From assembly GCA_964356295.1 (NCBI GenBank), contig CAYHHE010000087.1:1-12213 (forward strand): a stretch of 12,213 nt of DNA. The letters are read 5' to 3'. This DNA is from CAVQGZ01 sp964356295 (GTDB lineage Bacteria > Actinomycetota > Actinomycetes > Jiangellales > Jiangellaceae). This document shows, one piece after another, positions 5,661 to 12,183 of the stretch (position 1 is the first letter of the stretch; each line of letters starts with the position of its first letter). The notes beneath the pieces are model-generated. The model saw only the letters and a list, made by a program, of their open reading frames with translations, was not told the origin of the DNA and searched no databases. Position numbers and translations under genes: made by a program.

Positions 5661-5691
5661 CCAGCGTAGGGGTGCGCGGCCGCTACGCTGG
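5661..5691. promoter_or_regulatory. Mirror-image divergent promoter / operator (CCAGCGTA-N15-TACGCTGG)
   Basis: CCAGCGTA (5661-5668) and TACGCTGG (5684-5691) are perfect 8-bp inverted repeats around 15 bases. Read outward, each arm gives TACGCT, matching TANNNT: rightward 5684-5689 for the Lrp-like gene (start 5721) and leftward 5668-5663 for the zinc-ribbon gene (start 5624). Both distances (31 and 38 bases) leave room for a short leader with a ribosome binding site, and both are present. The expected -35 position of each promoter falls on the other's -10 box, so the two may exclude each other. The repeat could alternatively be a regulator's operator. Confidence 0.5.
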
Positions 5692-5720
5692 GCAGGCCAC
5701 GTCGAGCAGGGGGATTCGTG

Positions 5721-5996
5721 ATGGTCACCGCGATCGTCTTCGTCAGCGCGGACGTGGCCAGGATCCCCGAGGCCGCCGCCGCGATCGCCGACATCGACGG
5801 CGTGACCGAGGTCTACTCGGTCACCGGCGAGATCGACCTGGTCGTCATGGTGCGGGTCCGCGACCTCGAGGAGGTGGCGACCGTGGTCACCGAGCGTGTC
5901 GACCGTGTCCCGGGCGTCCTGAGCACCCAGACGCATGTCGCGTTCCGCACCTACTCCAGGCACGACCTCGAGGCCGCCTTCTCCATCGGGTCCTGA
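5721..5996 (+). CDS. Stand-alone Lrp/AsnC ligand-binding (RAM) domain protein
   Basis: The 91-residue protein is only the alpha-beta effector-binding domain of the Lrp/AsnC family. It starts MVTAIVFVSADVARIPEAAAAI, then has VTEVYSVTGEIDLVVMVRVRDLEEV, where the GE.D segment is the family's characteristic effector-pocket region, and ends with VLSTQTHVAFRTYSRHD. The helix-turn-helix of full-length Lrp (about 150 residues) is missing, so it should not bind DNA alone. Such small proteins form multimers that bind amino acids and may modulate other regulators (family knowledge). ATG 5721 is preferred, with AGGGGGA 5-8 bases upstream; the adjacent GTG 5718 is possible. It converges on trpD, with 32 bases between the stops. 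Confidence 0.9.
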   Translation: MVTAIVFVSADVARIPEAAAAIADIDGVTEVYSVTGEIDLVVMVRVRDLEEVATVVTERVDRVPGVLSTQTHVAFRTYSRHDLEAAFSIGS

Positions 5997-6028
5997 CCAG
6001 CCGGGCGCAGCCGCGGCCGGCAGCGGCA

Positions 6029-7093
6029 TCAGCGGGCCGCAGCCACCCAGCGTTCGAGCACCGCGCGCGCCGCACCGCCCTCGGTGGCAGCGCGGCAGCG
6101 GGCCAACCCGGAGGCCAAGCCGGACGCCAGGCCGTCCCCCCGCAGCTCCACACACCCGTCGAACGCGCAGACCGCAGCCGCGGCGTTGAGCAGCACCGCG
6201 TCGAGCACCGGACCGGATTCCCCGCCCAGCACTGCCCGCGCCGCGACCGCGTTCTCCTCGGGGGTCCCGCCCCGCAGGTCCTCCGGGCGGGCACGAGGAA
6301 TCCCGAGGTCCGCGGCATCGAGCGAGTGCTCGCCGACCTCACCCTCGACCACGGCCCAGACCCGTGACGTGGTCGTCGTGGTCAGCTCGTCCAGCCCGTC
6401 GTCGCCTCGGAACACCAGCGCGGTGACCCCGCGTCGGGCCAGCACGCCGGCCATGACGGGGGCCAGCCGGGCGTCCGAGCAGCCCACCGCCATCGCGGAC
6501 GGGCGGGCCGGGTTGGCCAGCGGCCCGAGGATGTTGAACGTGGTCGGCACGCCGATCTCCCGCCGCGGGGGCCCGGCGAACCGCATCGCGGGGTGGAAGA
6601 CCGGCGCGAACGCGAACGTGATGCCGACCTCGCCCAGCACCTCGGCGACCCGGGTGACCGGCAGGTCGAGTCGCACCCCGAGCGCCTCGAGCAGGTCGGC
6701 CGACCCGGTGGCCGAGGACGCGGCCCGGTTGCCGTGCTTGACCACCGGAATCCCGGCCGCCGCCACGACGATCGCTGCCATGGTCGAGATGTTCACCGTG
6801 TTCGCCCGGTCTCCCCCGGTCCCCACCACGTCGACGACGGGGCCGACGCCCTCGGGCAACGCAAACGGCGTGGCGTGCCGGTACATGGTCTCCACGAGCG
6901 CCTCGACCTCGTCGACCGTCTCGCCCTTGGACCTCAGCGCCACCGCGAAGGCTCCGATCTGCGCGGGGGTGGCCTCCCCGCCGAGGATCTGCTCCATGGC
7001 CCACGCCGCGCCCGCGGCGTCGAGGTCGCGCCGGGACATCAGCGGAGCCAGGACGTCCGGCCACGACAGGGCCGCCGCGGCGGACCCCGCCAT
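6029..7093 (-). CDS. trpD: Anthranilate phosphoribosyltransferase
   Basis: The 354-residue enzyme joins anthranilate and phosphoribosyl pyrophosphate, the second step of tryptophan synthesis from chorismate. The N-terminal helical domain is followed by the PRPP loop VDVVGTGGDRANTVNISTM (87-105), KHGNRAASSATGSADLLEALG (119-139), HPAMRFAGPPRREIGVPTTF (167-186), NILGPLANP (187-195) and the metal-binding GDDGLDELT (230-238, D235/E236). Length and motif order are those of a complete TrpD. The start is ATG 7093, whose A is also the last base of the upstream gene's TGA, so it is translationally coupled to the degenerate receiver protein. No other trp genes are nearby; trpD standing apart, beside the cytochrome bc genes, is usual in actinobacteria. 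A paralogous phosphoribosyltransferase is possible but less likely given the full motif set. Confidence 0.96.
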   Translation of the reverse strand: MAGSAAAALSWPDVLAPLMSRRDLDAAGAAWAMEQILGGEATPAQIGAFAVALRSKGETVDEVEALVETMYRHATPFALPEGVGPVVDVVGTGGDRANTVNISTMAAIVVAAAGIPVVKHGNRAASSATGSADLLEALGVRLDLPVTRVAEVLGEVGITFAFAPVFHPAMRFAGPPRREIGVPTTFNILGPLANPARPSAMAVGCSDARLAPVMAGVLARRGVTALVFRGDDGLDELTTTTTSRVWAVVEGEVGEHSLDAADLGIPRARPEDLRGGTPEENAVAARAVLGGESGPVLDAVLLNAAAAVCAFDGCVELRGDGLASGLASGLARCRAATEGGAARAVLERWVAAAR

Positions 7094-7539
7094 CAGCCGG
7101 CTGGACGCTGGAGGCCCATCCGCTGCGCCATCAGCCCGGCGGTCGCCCGAGCCAACGCGACGGGGTCCAGCGGATGGGCCACCACGGCGTCCGCACGCGA
7201 CCAGGTGGCCAGCCACCCGTCCTGGGGCCGCCCGATGAGCACCAGGACCGGTGGGGCGTGGAAGATCTCGTCCTTGAGCTGCCGGCAGACCCCCATCCCG
7301 CCCGCGGGGGTGGCCTCGCCGTCCAGGATGGCAACGTCGACGCTGCCGCTGTCGAGCTCCCGGAACACGTGCGGGGCGGTGGCCACCTCGACGATCTCGA
7401 TCGCGGGGAGGTCGGGGTCCGGACGCGTCCCGAGCGCGAACCTCACCTGGTCACGAACGGATCGGTCGTCGCTGTACACCAGCACGCGCAGCCGCGGCTC
7501 GGACCCCTGCGCACCAGGGGCGCCCTGCGCGCTGCTCAC
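7093..7539 (-). CDS. Degenerate receiver-domain (pseudo-receiver) protein coupled to trpD
   Basis: The 148-residue protein folds like a CheY-type receiver with no output domain. LRVLVYSDDRSVRDQVRFAL (17-36) provides acidic D24/D25, VDVAILDGEATPAGG (67-81) provides a possible phosphoacceptor D73, and VLVLIGRPQDGW (98-109) and ADAVVAHPLDPVAL (116-129) are strands 4 and 5. The switch Thr/Ser after strand 4 is replaced (I102/G103), and the invariant Lys before Pro is His122. Normal phospho-signalling is therefore doubtful and it may work as a protein-interaction module. GTG 7539 is supported by GAGGAGG 11 bases upstream and GAGAGGA 3 bases upstream. Its TGA overlaps the trpD ATG by one base. Whether it affects TrpD or is merely co-expressed is unknown. 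Confidence 0.85.
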   Translation of the reverse strand: MSSAQGAPGAQGSEPRLRVLVYSDDRSVRDQVRFALGTRPDPDLPAIEIVEVATAPHVFRELDSGSVDVAILDGEATPAGGMGVCRQLKDEIFHAPPVLVLIGRPQDGWLATWSRADAVVAHPLDPVALARATAGLMAQRMGLQRPAG

Positions 7540-7578
7540 CGGTCCTCTCGCCTCCTCGCGCCTCGTCCGACGGCCCTC

Positions 7579-7584
7579 ATGGTA
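7579..7584 (-). promoter_or_regulatory. Possible -10 box for the receiver-trpD operon
   Basis: TACCAT on the minus strand fits TANNNT and lies 39 bases upstream of the GTG at 7539, allowing a leader of about 30 bases that contains both purine-rich ribosome binding sequences. No clear -35 was seen. Confidence 0.35.
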
Positions 7585-7704
7585 GTCAGCCCGGCCCCTC
7601 CTCCCCGGCTTCGAGGGCGACCGTTGATCGCAGCGGGGGAGCGTTTCGCGTCACAAATCCGACGAGAACACGGGGTGGGGTCGTCCTACACACCCGGGCA
7701 TGAC

Positions 7705-7710
7705 CATAAT
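7705..7710 (+). promoter_or_regulatory. -10 box of the ctaE-qcrCAB operon (probable leaderless start)
   Basis: CATAAT differs from TATAAT at one position. GCGCCC (6 bases) separates it from GTG 7717, so transcription would begin at the start codon. No Shine-Dalgarno sequence precedes either candidate start (GTG 7717 or ATG 7735). No good -35 is visible 16-19 bases upstream. Confidence 0.5.
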
Positions 7711-7716
7711 GCGCCC

Positions 7717-8355
7717 GTGGCTTCCGCAGCGGTGATGAGTGAGCCGACAGCCCAGGCATCGTTCGAGCGTCCGAACAAGACCGCGGTCGGGACGATCGTC
7801 TGGCTGTCCAGCGAGCTGATGTTCTTCGCGGCTCTGTTCGCGATCTACTACACGCTGCGGGCGACCTCGCCCGAGCTGTGGGCCGAACGCAGCGAGATGC
7901 TCAACGTCCCGTTCGCCTCGGTGAACACGACGATCCTGGTGCTGTCGTCGGTGACCTGCCAGCTGGGGGTGCTGCGGGCCGAGCGGGGTCAGGTCGGCCG
8001 GCTGGGCAGCGTGTTCAACGTGGGCCGCTGGGGGCTGCGCGAGTGGTTCGTGCTGACCTACGTCATGGGTGCGGTCTTCGTCGCCGGACAAGTGTTCGAG
8101 TACGCCGAGCTGTACCACGAGGGCTTGACCCTGCAGTCCGACCCGTACGGCTCCATCTTCTACATGGCCACCGGCATCCACGCCATGCACGTGACCGGCG
8201 GGCTCATCGCGTTCCTGTTCGTCCTCGGACGGACGTTCATGGCGCGTCGGTTCACCCACGAGCAGGCGACCAGCGCCATCGTGGTGTCGTACTACTGGCA
8301 CTTCGTCGACGTCGTCTGGATCGGTCTGTTCTTCACCATCTACGTCATCAAGTGA
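7717..8355 (+). CDS. ctaE: Cytochrome c oxidase subunit III (aa3 oxidase)
   Basis: The 212-residue membrane protein is subunit III of the aa3 oxidase in the actinobacterial bcc-aa3 supercomplex, which passes electrons from menaquinol to oxygen. It has about five helices, as usual for the actinobacterial form. Signatures are NKTAVGTIVWLSSELMFFAA (20-39) with the conserved Glu33, GIHAMHVTGG (153-162) and YYWHFVDVVWIGLF (192-205). GTG 7717 is preferred because it begins 6 bases after a CATAAT box; ATG 7735 (206 residues) is an alternative and neither has a ribosome binding site. qcrC begins 13 bases after its stop, so it heads the ctaE-qcrC-qcrA-qcrB operon. Subunits I and II are not in the window, as is common. 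Confidence 0.95.
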   Translation: MASAAVMSEPTAQASFERPNKTAVGTIVWLSSELMFFAALFAIYYTLRATSPELWAERSEMLNVPFASVNTTILVLSSVTCQLGVLRAERGQVGRLGSVFNVGRWGLREWFVLTYVMGAVFVAGQVFEYAELYHEGLTLQSDPYGSIFYMATGIHAMHVTGGLIAFLFVLGRTFMARRFTHEQATSAIVVSYYWHFVDVVWIGLFFTIYVIK

Positions 8356-8368
8356 TGAGGTTGAGGCT

Positions 8369-9172
8369 GTGACTGCACTGCTGGCCAAGCGCCGCCACCC
8401 GATGGCCGCCCTGATGGTGATGGCAGTGGCGCTGGCCGGGCTCGCCGGGCTGTACGCACTCGTCTCCCCGTCGAGCCAGGCGTCCACCACCACCGCCACG
8501 AGCACCCAGATCGAGGAGGGCAAGGAGCTCTTCCTCGTCGGGTGCTCGTCCTGCCATGGGGTCAACGCCGAGGGGGTGGTGCGCGAGGACGGCACGGTGC
8601 TCGGCCCGACGCTGATAGGGGTGGGGGCGGCCGCGGTCGACTTCCAGGTGGCCACCGGCCGGATGCCGATGGCACGCAACGACGTCCAGGCGCCGCGCAA
8701 GACCGTCGCCTACACCGAGGAGCAGACCGCTGCCCTGGCGGCCTTCGTCGCCTCGCTGGCACCCGGGCCGGCCATCCCGGAGGCTGAGCAGTACGACCCC
8801 GCGCTCGGCGACATCTCCAGGGGTGGCGTGCTGTACCGGACCAACTGCGCCCAGTGCCACAACACGACCGGGCAGGGTGGTGCGCTGACCCTGGGCAAGT
8901 ACGCGCCCAAGCTCACCGGGGTCGCCCCCGAGCACATCTACGCTGCGATGCTCACCGGCCCGCAGAGCATGCCGGTGTTCGGCGACGGGGTGCTGACCTC
9001 GGAGGACAGGCGCGACATCATCTCCTACCTCAAGAACGTCGAGAGCGAGCCGAACCCCGGCGGACTGGGCGTGGGCCGCATCGGTCCGGTGAGCGAAGGG
9101 CTGTGGGTCTGGCTCATCGGCCTTGGAGTGCTGATCGGTGCCGCAGCCTGGCTCGGCGCCCGGTCGTCGTGA
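8369..9172 (+). CDS. qcrC: Diheme cytochrome c subunit of the bcc complex
   Basis: The 267-residue protein carries two c-type haem sites, CSSCH (59-63) and CAQCH (160-164), each in its own cytochrome c fold. MPM (99-101) and SMPVF (200-204) supply candidate axial Met ligands. An N-terminal hydrophobic segment (11-34) is a signal anchor, and a second segment (245-264) anchors the C-terminus, placing the haems outside the membrane. The diheme form replaces soluble cytochrome c and delivers electrons directly to the aa3 oxidase (family knowledge). GTG 8369 follows GAGG within about 2-6 bases, a short spacing. A 15-base tandem duplication includes its stop codon. Confidence 0.96.
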   Translation: MTALLAKRRHPMAALMVMAVALAGLAGLYALVSPSSQASTTTATSTQIEEGKELFLVGCSSCHGVNAEGVVREDGTVLGPTLIGVGAAAVDFQVATGRMPMARNDVQAPRKTVAYTEEQTAALAAFVASLAPGPAIPEAEQYDPALGDISRGGVLYRTNCAQCHNTTGQGGALTLGKYAPKLTGVAPEHIYAAMLTGPQSMPVFGDGVLTSEDRRDIISYLKNVESEPNPGGLGVGRIGPVSEGLWVWLIGLGVLIGAAAWLGARSS

Positions 9173-9195
9173 GCCGGACCGTCGTGAGCCGGACC
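9166..9195 (+). repeat. 15-base perfect tandem duplication across the qcrC stop
   Basis: GTCGTGAGCCGGACC occurs at 9166-9180 and again at 9181-9195. The first copy contains the qcrC TGA stop. The duplication lengthens the qcrC-qcrA spacer to 46 bases and leaves the qcrA ribosome binding site untouched. It looks like a recent slippage duplication. Confidence 0.9.
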
Positions 9196-9218
9196 GTCCT
9201 GACAGGAGAGGCCACCGC

Positions 9219-10274
9219 ATGACCACGCACTCTTCCGAAGTCGAGCCGGTCGGTCAGGGCGGTGACCCGCTGCCCGACCCGGGGATGCCGCCGCACACTC
9301 CTCGGCTGACCGACAGCGACCCCAAGGCGGCCAAGCGAGCCGAGCGTCAGGTCTCGGTGATGTTCGGCATCGCCACGCTGGGCAGCATCGGGTTCGTCGC
9401 GGCTTACCTGGCATTCCCGCTGATCGAGGGAGACCTCGACCGGCTGCAGCTGTCGAACCTGCTGCTCGGGCTCACGCTCGGCGCGTCGTTGTTCCTCATC
9501 GGCCTGGGCGCCATCCAGTGGGCCAAGAAGCTCATGCCGGACGTGGAGATGGTCCAGGAGCGGCACCCGCTGGAGTCGTCGAAGGAGGACGCGCAGGCCG
9601 CGATCGCCGCGTTCGAGGCCGGGACGGAAGAGTCCGGTTTCGGGCGGCGCACCCTCATCCGCAACTCGCTGCTTGGGGCACTCGCCCTGCTCCCGCTGCC
9701 GATCGTCTTCATCCTCGGCGACATGGGTCCCCTCAACCCCAACCCCGCGAAGGTTCGCGCGAGCACCATCTGGGCCAAGGGCACCCGGGTCGTCAACGAC
9801 GTGACCTTCGAGCCCATCAGGCCCGAAGACATGCAGGTCGGACAGCTGGTCAACGCGCTCCCCGCGACGTACGAGGAGATCCCGGAGGAGCAAGGTGCCG
9901 AACGGCTGACGGCACGGGCCTTCGCCTCGGTCATCCTCATCCGCATGGAGCTGGACGAGTTCGTCATCGAACCCGGCCGAGAGGACTGGCACATCGACGG
10001 GATCCTCTGCTACTCCAAGATCTGCACCCACGTCGGATGCCCCATCAGCCTGTACGAGCAGCAGACGCACAACATGCTGTGCCCCTGCCACCAGTCGACC
10101 TTCGCCCTGGCCGACAACGGCAAGGTCGTGTTCGGCCCAGCGCGCAGACCGTTGCCGCAACTGGCGCTCGAGGTGGACGCGGAGGGATACTTGGCCGCGC
10201 AGGGTGACTTCCCGCAGCCGGTCGGACCGAGCTACTGGGAGCGGGCCAAGTTCGAGAATGGGGAGCGCATATGA
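9219..10274 (+). CDS. qcrA: Rieske iron-sulphur subunit of the bcc complex
   Basis: The 351-residue protein is the actinobacterial Rieske subunit, longer than the roughly 180-200 residue proteobacterial type. It has a Pro-rich cytoplasmic N-terminus, hydrophobic helices at about 46-69, 77-101 and 147-167, and a C-terminal Rieske domain. Cluster ligands are Cys269/His271 in CTHVGC and Cys288/His291 in CPCHQST, with Cys274 and Cys290 forming the usual disulphide. It takes the first electron from menaquinol at the Qo site and passes it to QcrC. ATG 9219 is chosen over upstream in-frame starts because AGGAGAGG lies 7-10 bases before it and the extension would be an artefact of the duplicated spacer. 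Its TGA overlaps the qcrB ATG (ATGA). Confidence 0.96.
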   Translation: MTTHSSEVEPVGQGGDPLPDPGMPPHTPRLTDSDPKAAKRAERQVSVMFGIATLGSIGFVAAYLAFPLIEGDLDRLQLSNLLLGLTLGASLFLIGLGAIQWAKKLMPDVEMVQERHPLESSKEDAQAAIAAFEAGTEESGFGRRTLIRNSLLGALALLPLPIVFILGDMGPLNPNPAKVRASTIWAKGTRVVNDVTFEPIRPEDMQVGQLVNALPATYEEIPEEQGAERLTARAFASVILIRMELDEFVIEPGREDWHIDGILCYSKICTHVGCPISLYEQQTHNMLCPCHQSTFALADNGKVVFGPARRPLPQLALEVDAEGYLAAQGDFPQPVGPSYWERAKFENGERI

Positions 10275-11947
10275 GCGCCACCGTGAGACTCGCGAGCAAG
10301 CCGGTCAAGGCGCTCGACGATCGCCTGACCATCGGCAAGCTGGCGAAGGACAACCTCCGGAAGGTCTTCCCCGACCACTGGTCGTTCCTGCTCGGCGAGA
10401 TCGCCCTGTACAGCTTCATCGTCCTGCTGCTCTCGGGCGTCTTCCTCACCCTGTTCTTCAAGCCGTCGATGGTCGAGGTCGTGTACCAGGGCTCGTACCT
10501 CCCGCTGCGCGGCGTCCCGATGTCGGAGGCCTACGCCTCGACGCTGGACATCTCCTTCGACGTGCGCGGCGGCCTGCTCATGCGCCAGGTGCACCACTGG
10601 TCGGCGCTGATCTTCGTGGCGGCGATGACCGTCCACATGTTCCGGGTGTTCTTCACCGGAGCCTTCCGCCGTCCGCGGGAGATCAACTGGTCCATCGGCG
10701 GCGTCCTGCTGCTCATGGGGCTGGCCGCCGGGTTCACCGGCTACTCGCTGCCCGACGACCTGCTCTCAGGCACGGGCCTGCGGATCATCGAGGGCATCAT
10801 CCTGTCGATCCCGATCGTCGGGACGTACCTGTCGTTCCTGATCTTCGGCGGGAACTACCCTGGCGAGGACATCATCTCCCGGCTCTACATCGCTCACGTC
10901 CTGCTCGTCCCAGGTCTGATCCTTGCCCTCATAACCGCCCACCTGCTCATTGTCTGGTACCAGAAGCACACTCAGTGGCAGGGACCTGGGCGCACCGAGC
11001 AGAACGTCGTCGGCTACCCGCTGTTCCCCATCTACACCGCGAAGGCCGGCGGGTTCTTCTTCGTCGTGTCCGGCGTGATCGTGCTGATGTCGGCGCTCAT
11101 CCAGGTCAACCCGGTGTGGTTCTGGGGCCCGTACGACCCGTCCCAGGTTTCGGCCGGCACCCAGCCCGACTGGTACATCGGCTGGCTGGACGGCATGTTG
11201 CGGGTGATGCCGGCCTGGGAGTTCGTCATCGGCGGCTACACGTTGAGCCTGAACGTGATGATCCCGTCGTTGATCATGCCTGGGGTCCTGACAGTGCTGC
11301 TCCTCGCCTACCCGGCCATCGAGCGATTCGCGACCGGTGACGACCGCGAGCACCACCTGCTGGACCGTCCGCGCAACAACCCGACGCGCACCGGTATCGG
11401 TGTCATGGCCATCGTGTTCTACGGGTTGCTGTGGCTCTCCGGCGGCAACGACTTCGTCGCGACCATCTTCCAGGTCCCGGTCAACTACATCACCACGTTC
11501 ATGCGCGTGGCGCTGTTCGTGCTGCCACCGCTGGCGTTCATCGTCACGCGGCGAATCGCCATCGCGTTGCAGCGTCGGGACATGGAACGGGTGGAGCACG
11601 GCCGGGAGACCGGCATCATCCGGATGACGACCGAGGGCGAGTTCTACGAGGAGCATGCGCCGATCGACAGGTACGAGGCGTACGCGCTCACCGCCCACGC
11701 CCGTCCGAAGATCATCGAGCCGGGGCCCGAGTTCGACGAGAACGGCGTCAAGAACCCGAGCTACCGCAAGGGCAAGCGGCAGGCGCGTCTCAACCGTTTC
11801 TACTGGGACAACACCGTGGACAAGCCGACCGTGGACGAGCTCCACCACGAGGTGGAGGAGGCCGAGCACGAGACGCTCGAGCACCTCGAGCACGAGGCCC
11901 TGCCGTCGGGGGCGCACAACCCGACGGAGTCCACCCGCCACCGCTGA
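10271..11947 (+). CDS. qcrB: Cytochrome b subunit of the bcc complex
   Basis: The 558-residue integral membrane protein holds the two b haems and the quinone sites. Haem ligands are His108 and His122 on one helix (RQVHHWSALIFVAAMTVHMF) and His209 and His224 on another (YIAHVLLVPGLILALITAH). The 14- and 15-residue spacings resemble cytochrome b6 rather than the 14/14 of mitochondrial cytochrome b. The Qo-site motif is PDWY (299-302), the actinobacterial form of PEWY. Helices continue to about 430, then a hydrophilic C-terminal tail of about 125 residues ends in an unusual His/Glu-rich stretch (524-545). The ATGA overlap with qcrA shows translational coupling. This subunit is the target of imidazopyridine-type inhibitors in mycobacteria (family knowledge). 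Confidence 0.97.
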   Translation: MSATVRLASKPVKALDDRLTIGKLAKDNLRKVFPDHWSFLLGEIALYSFIVLLLSGVFLTLFFKPSMVEVVYQGSYLPLRGVPMSEAYASTLDISFDVRGGLLMRQVHHWSALIFVAAMTVHMFRVFFTGAFRRPREINWSIGGVLLLMGLAAGFTGYSLPDDLLSGTGLRIIEGIILSIPIVGTYLSFLIFGGNYPGEDIISRLYIAHVLLVPGLILALITAHLLIVWYQKHTQWQGPGRTEQNVVGYPLFPIYTAKAGGFFFVVSGVIVLMSALIQVNPVWFWGPYDPSQVSAGTQPDWYIGWLDGMLRVMPAWEFVIGGYTLSLNVMIPSLIMPGVLTVLLLAYPAIERFATGDDREHHLLDRPRNNPTRTGIGVMAIVFYGLLWLSGGNDFVATIFQVPVNYITTFMRVALFVLPPLAFIVTRRIAIALQRRDMERVEHGRETGIIRMTTEGEFYEEHAPIDRYEAYALTAHARPKIIEPGPEFDENGVKNPSYRKGKRQARLNRFYWDNTVDKPTVDELHHEVEEAEHETLEHLEHEALPSGAHNPTESTRHR

Positions 11948-11989
11948 CGCGGGTCGCAGGACCGACCACTCCGTCCCTCGTCTTTCGCG

Positions 11990-12120
11990 GCTTGCGTCCG
12001 ACCTCTGCACGGCAGGCGTCCGACCTTCGCGCGGCAGGCGTCCGACCTCTGCACGGCAGGCGTCCGACCTTCGCGCGGCAGGCGTCCGCCCCTGCGCGGC
12101 AGGCGTCCGCCCTTCGCACG
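11990..12120. repeat. Six tandem 22-base repeats with A/B alternation
   Basis: Units start at 11990, 12012, 12034, 12056, 12078 and 12099; the fifth is 21 bases, the rest 22, and the first is the most diverged at its 5' end. Each contains GCAGGCGTCCG (first copy GCTTGCGTCCG). Copies 1 and 3 end ACCTCTGCACG and copies 2 and 4 end ACCTTCGCGCG, so 44-base pairs are repeated; copies 5 and 6 carry CGCCC in place of CGACC. There are no spacers. The 22-base period is not a multiple of three, so the open frames through it on either strand are not convincing genes. Confidence 0.9.
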
Positions 12121-12170
12121 GTGTGCGTGGGGTTTGCACGGTGCCGACACCGTGCAAACCCCACGCACAC
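12121..12170. terminator. Perfect 23-bp hairpin after qcrB, probable bidirectional terminator
   Basis: The left arm 12121-12143 (begins GTGTGCGTGG, ends TTGCACGGTG) is perfectly complementary to the right arm 12148-12170, with a CCGA tetraloop. It directly abuts the last 22-base repeat. It lies about 175 bases after the qcrB stop, and an apparent convergent gene end lies 13 bases beyond, so it would serve both transcripts. No U-tract is present; CTGCTT follows. Confidence 0.75.
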
Positions 12171-12183
12171 CTGCTTAACGTGA

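Noticed and set aside
9114..10160. Long open frame antisense to qcrA (348 codons)
   Set aside because: It overlaps the convincing Rieske gene and shows no recognisable domain; high-GC codon bias creates such frames.
11990..12120. CRISPR array
   Set aside because: The 22-base units are directly joined with no unique spacers, and there are no cas genes.
10766..12157. Long open frame antisense to qcrB running into the repeats (463 codons)
   Set aside because: It lies antisense to the well-supported qcrB, its composition is that of a high-GC shadow frame, and the end is translated tandem repeat.
12121..12170. Terminal inverted repeat or attachment site of a mobile element
   Set aside because: The arms are only four bases apart, no transposase or integrase is present, and the position fits a transcript end.
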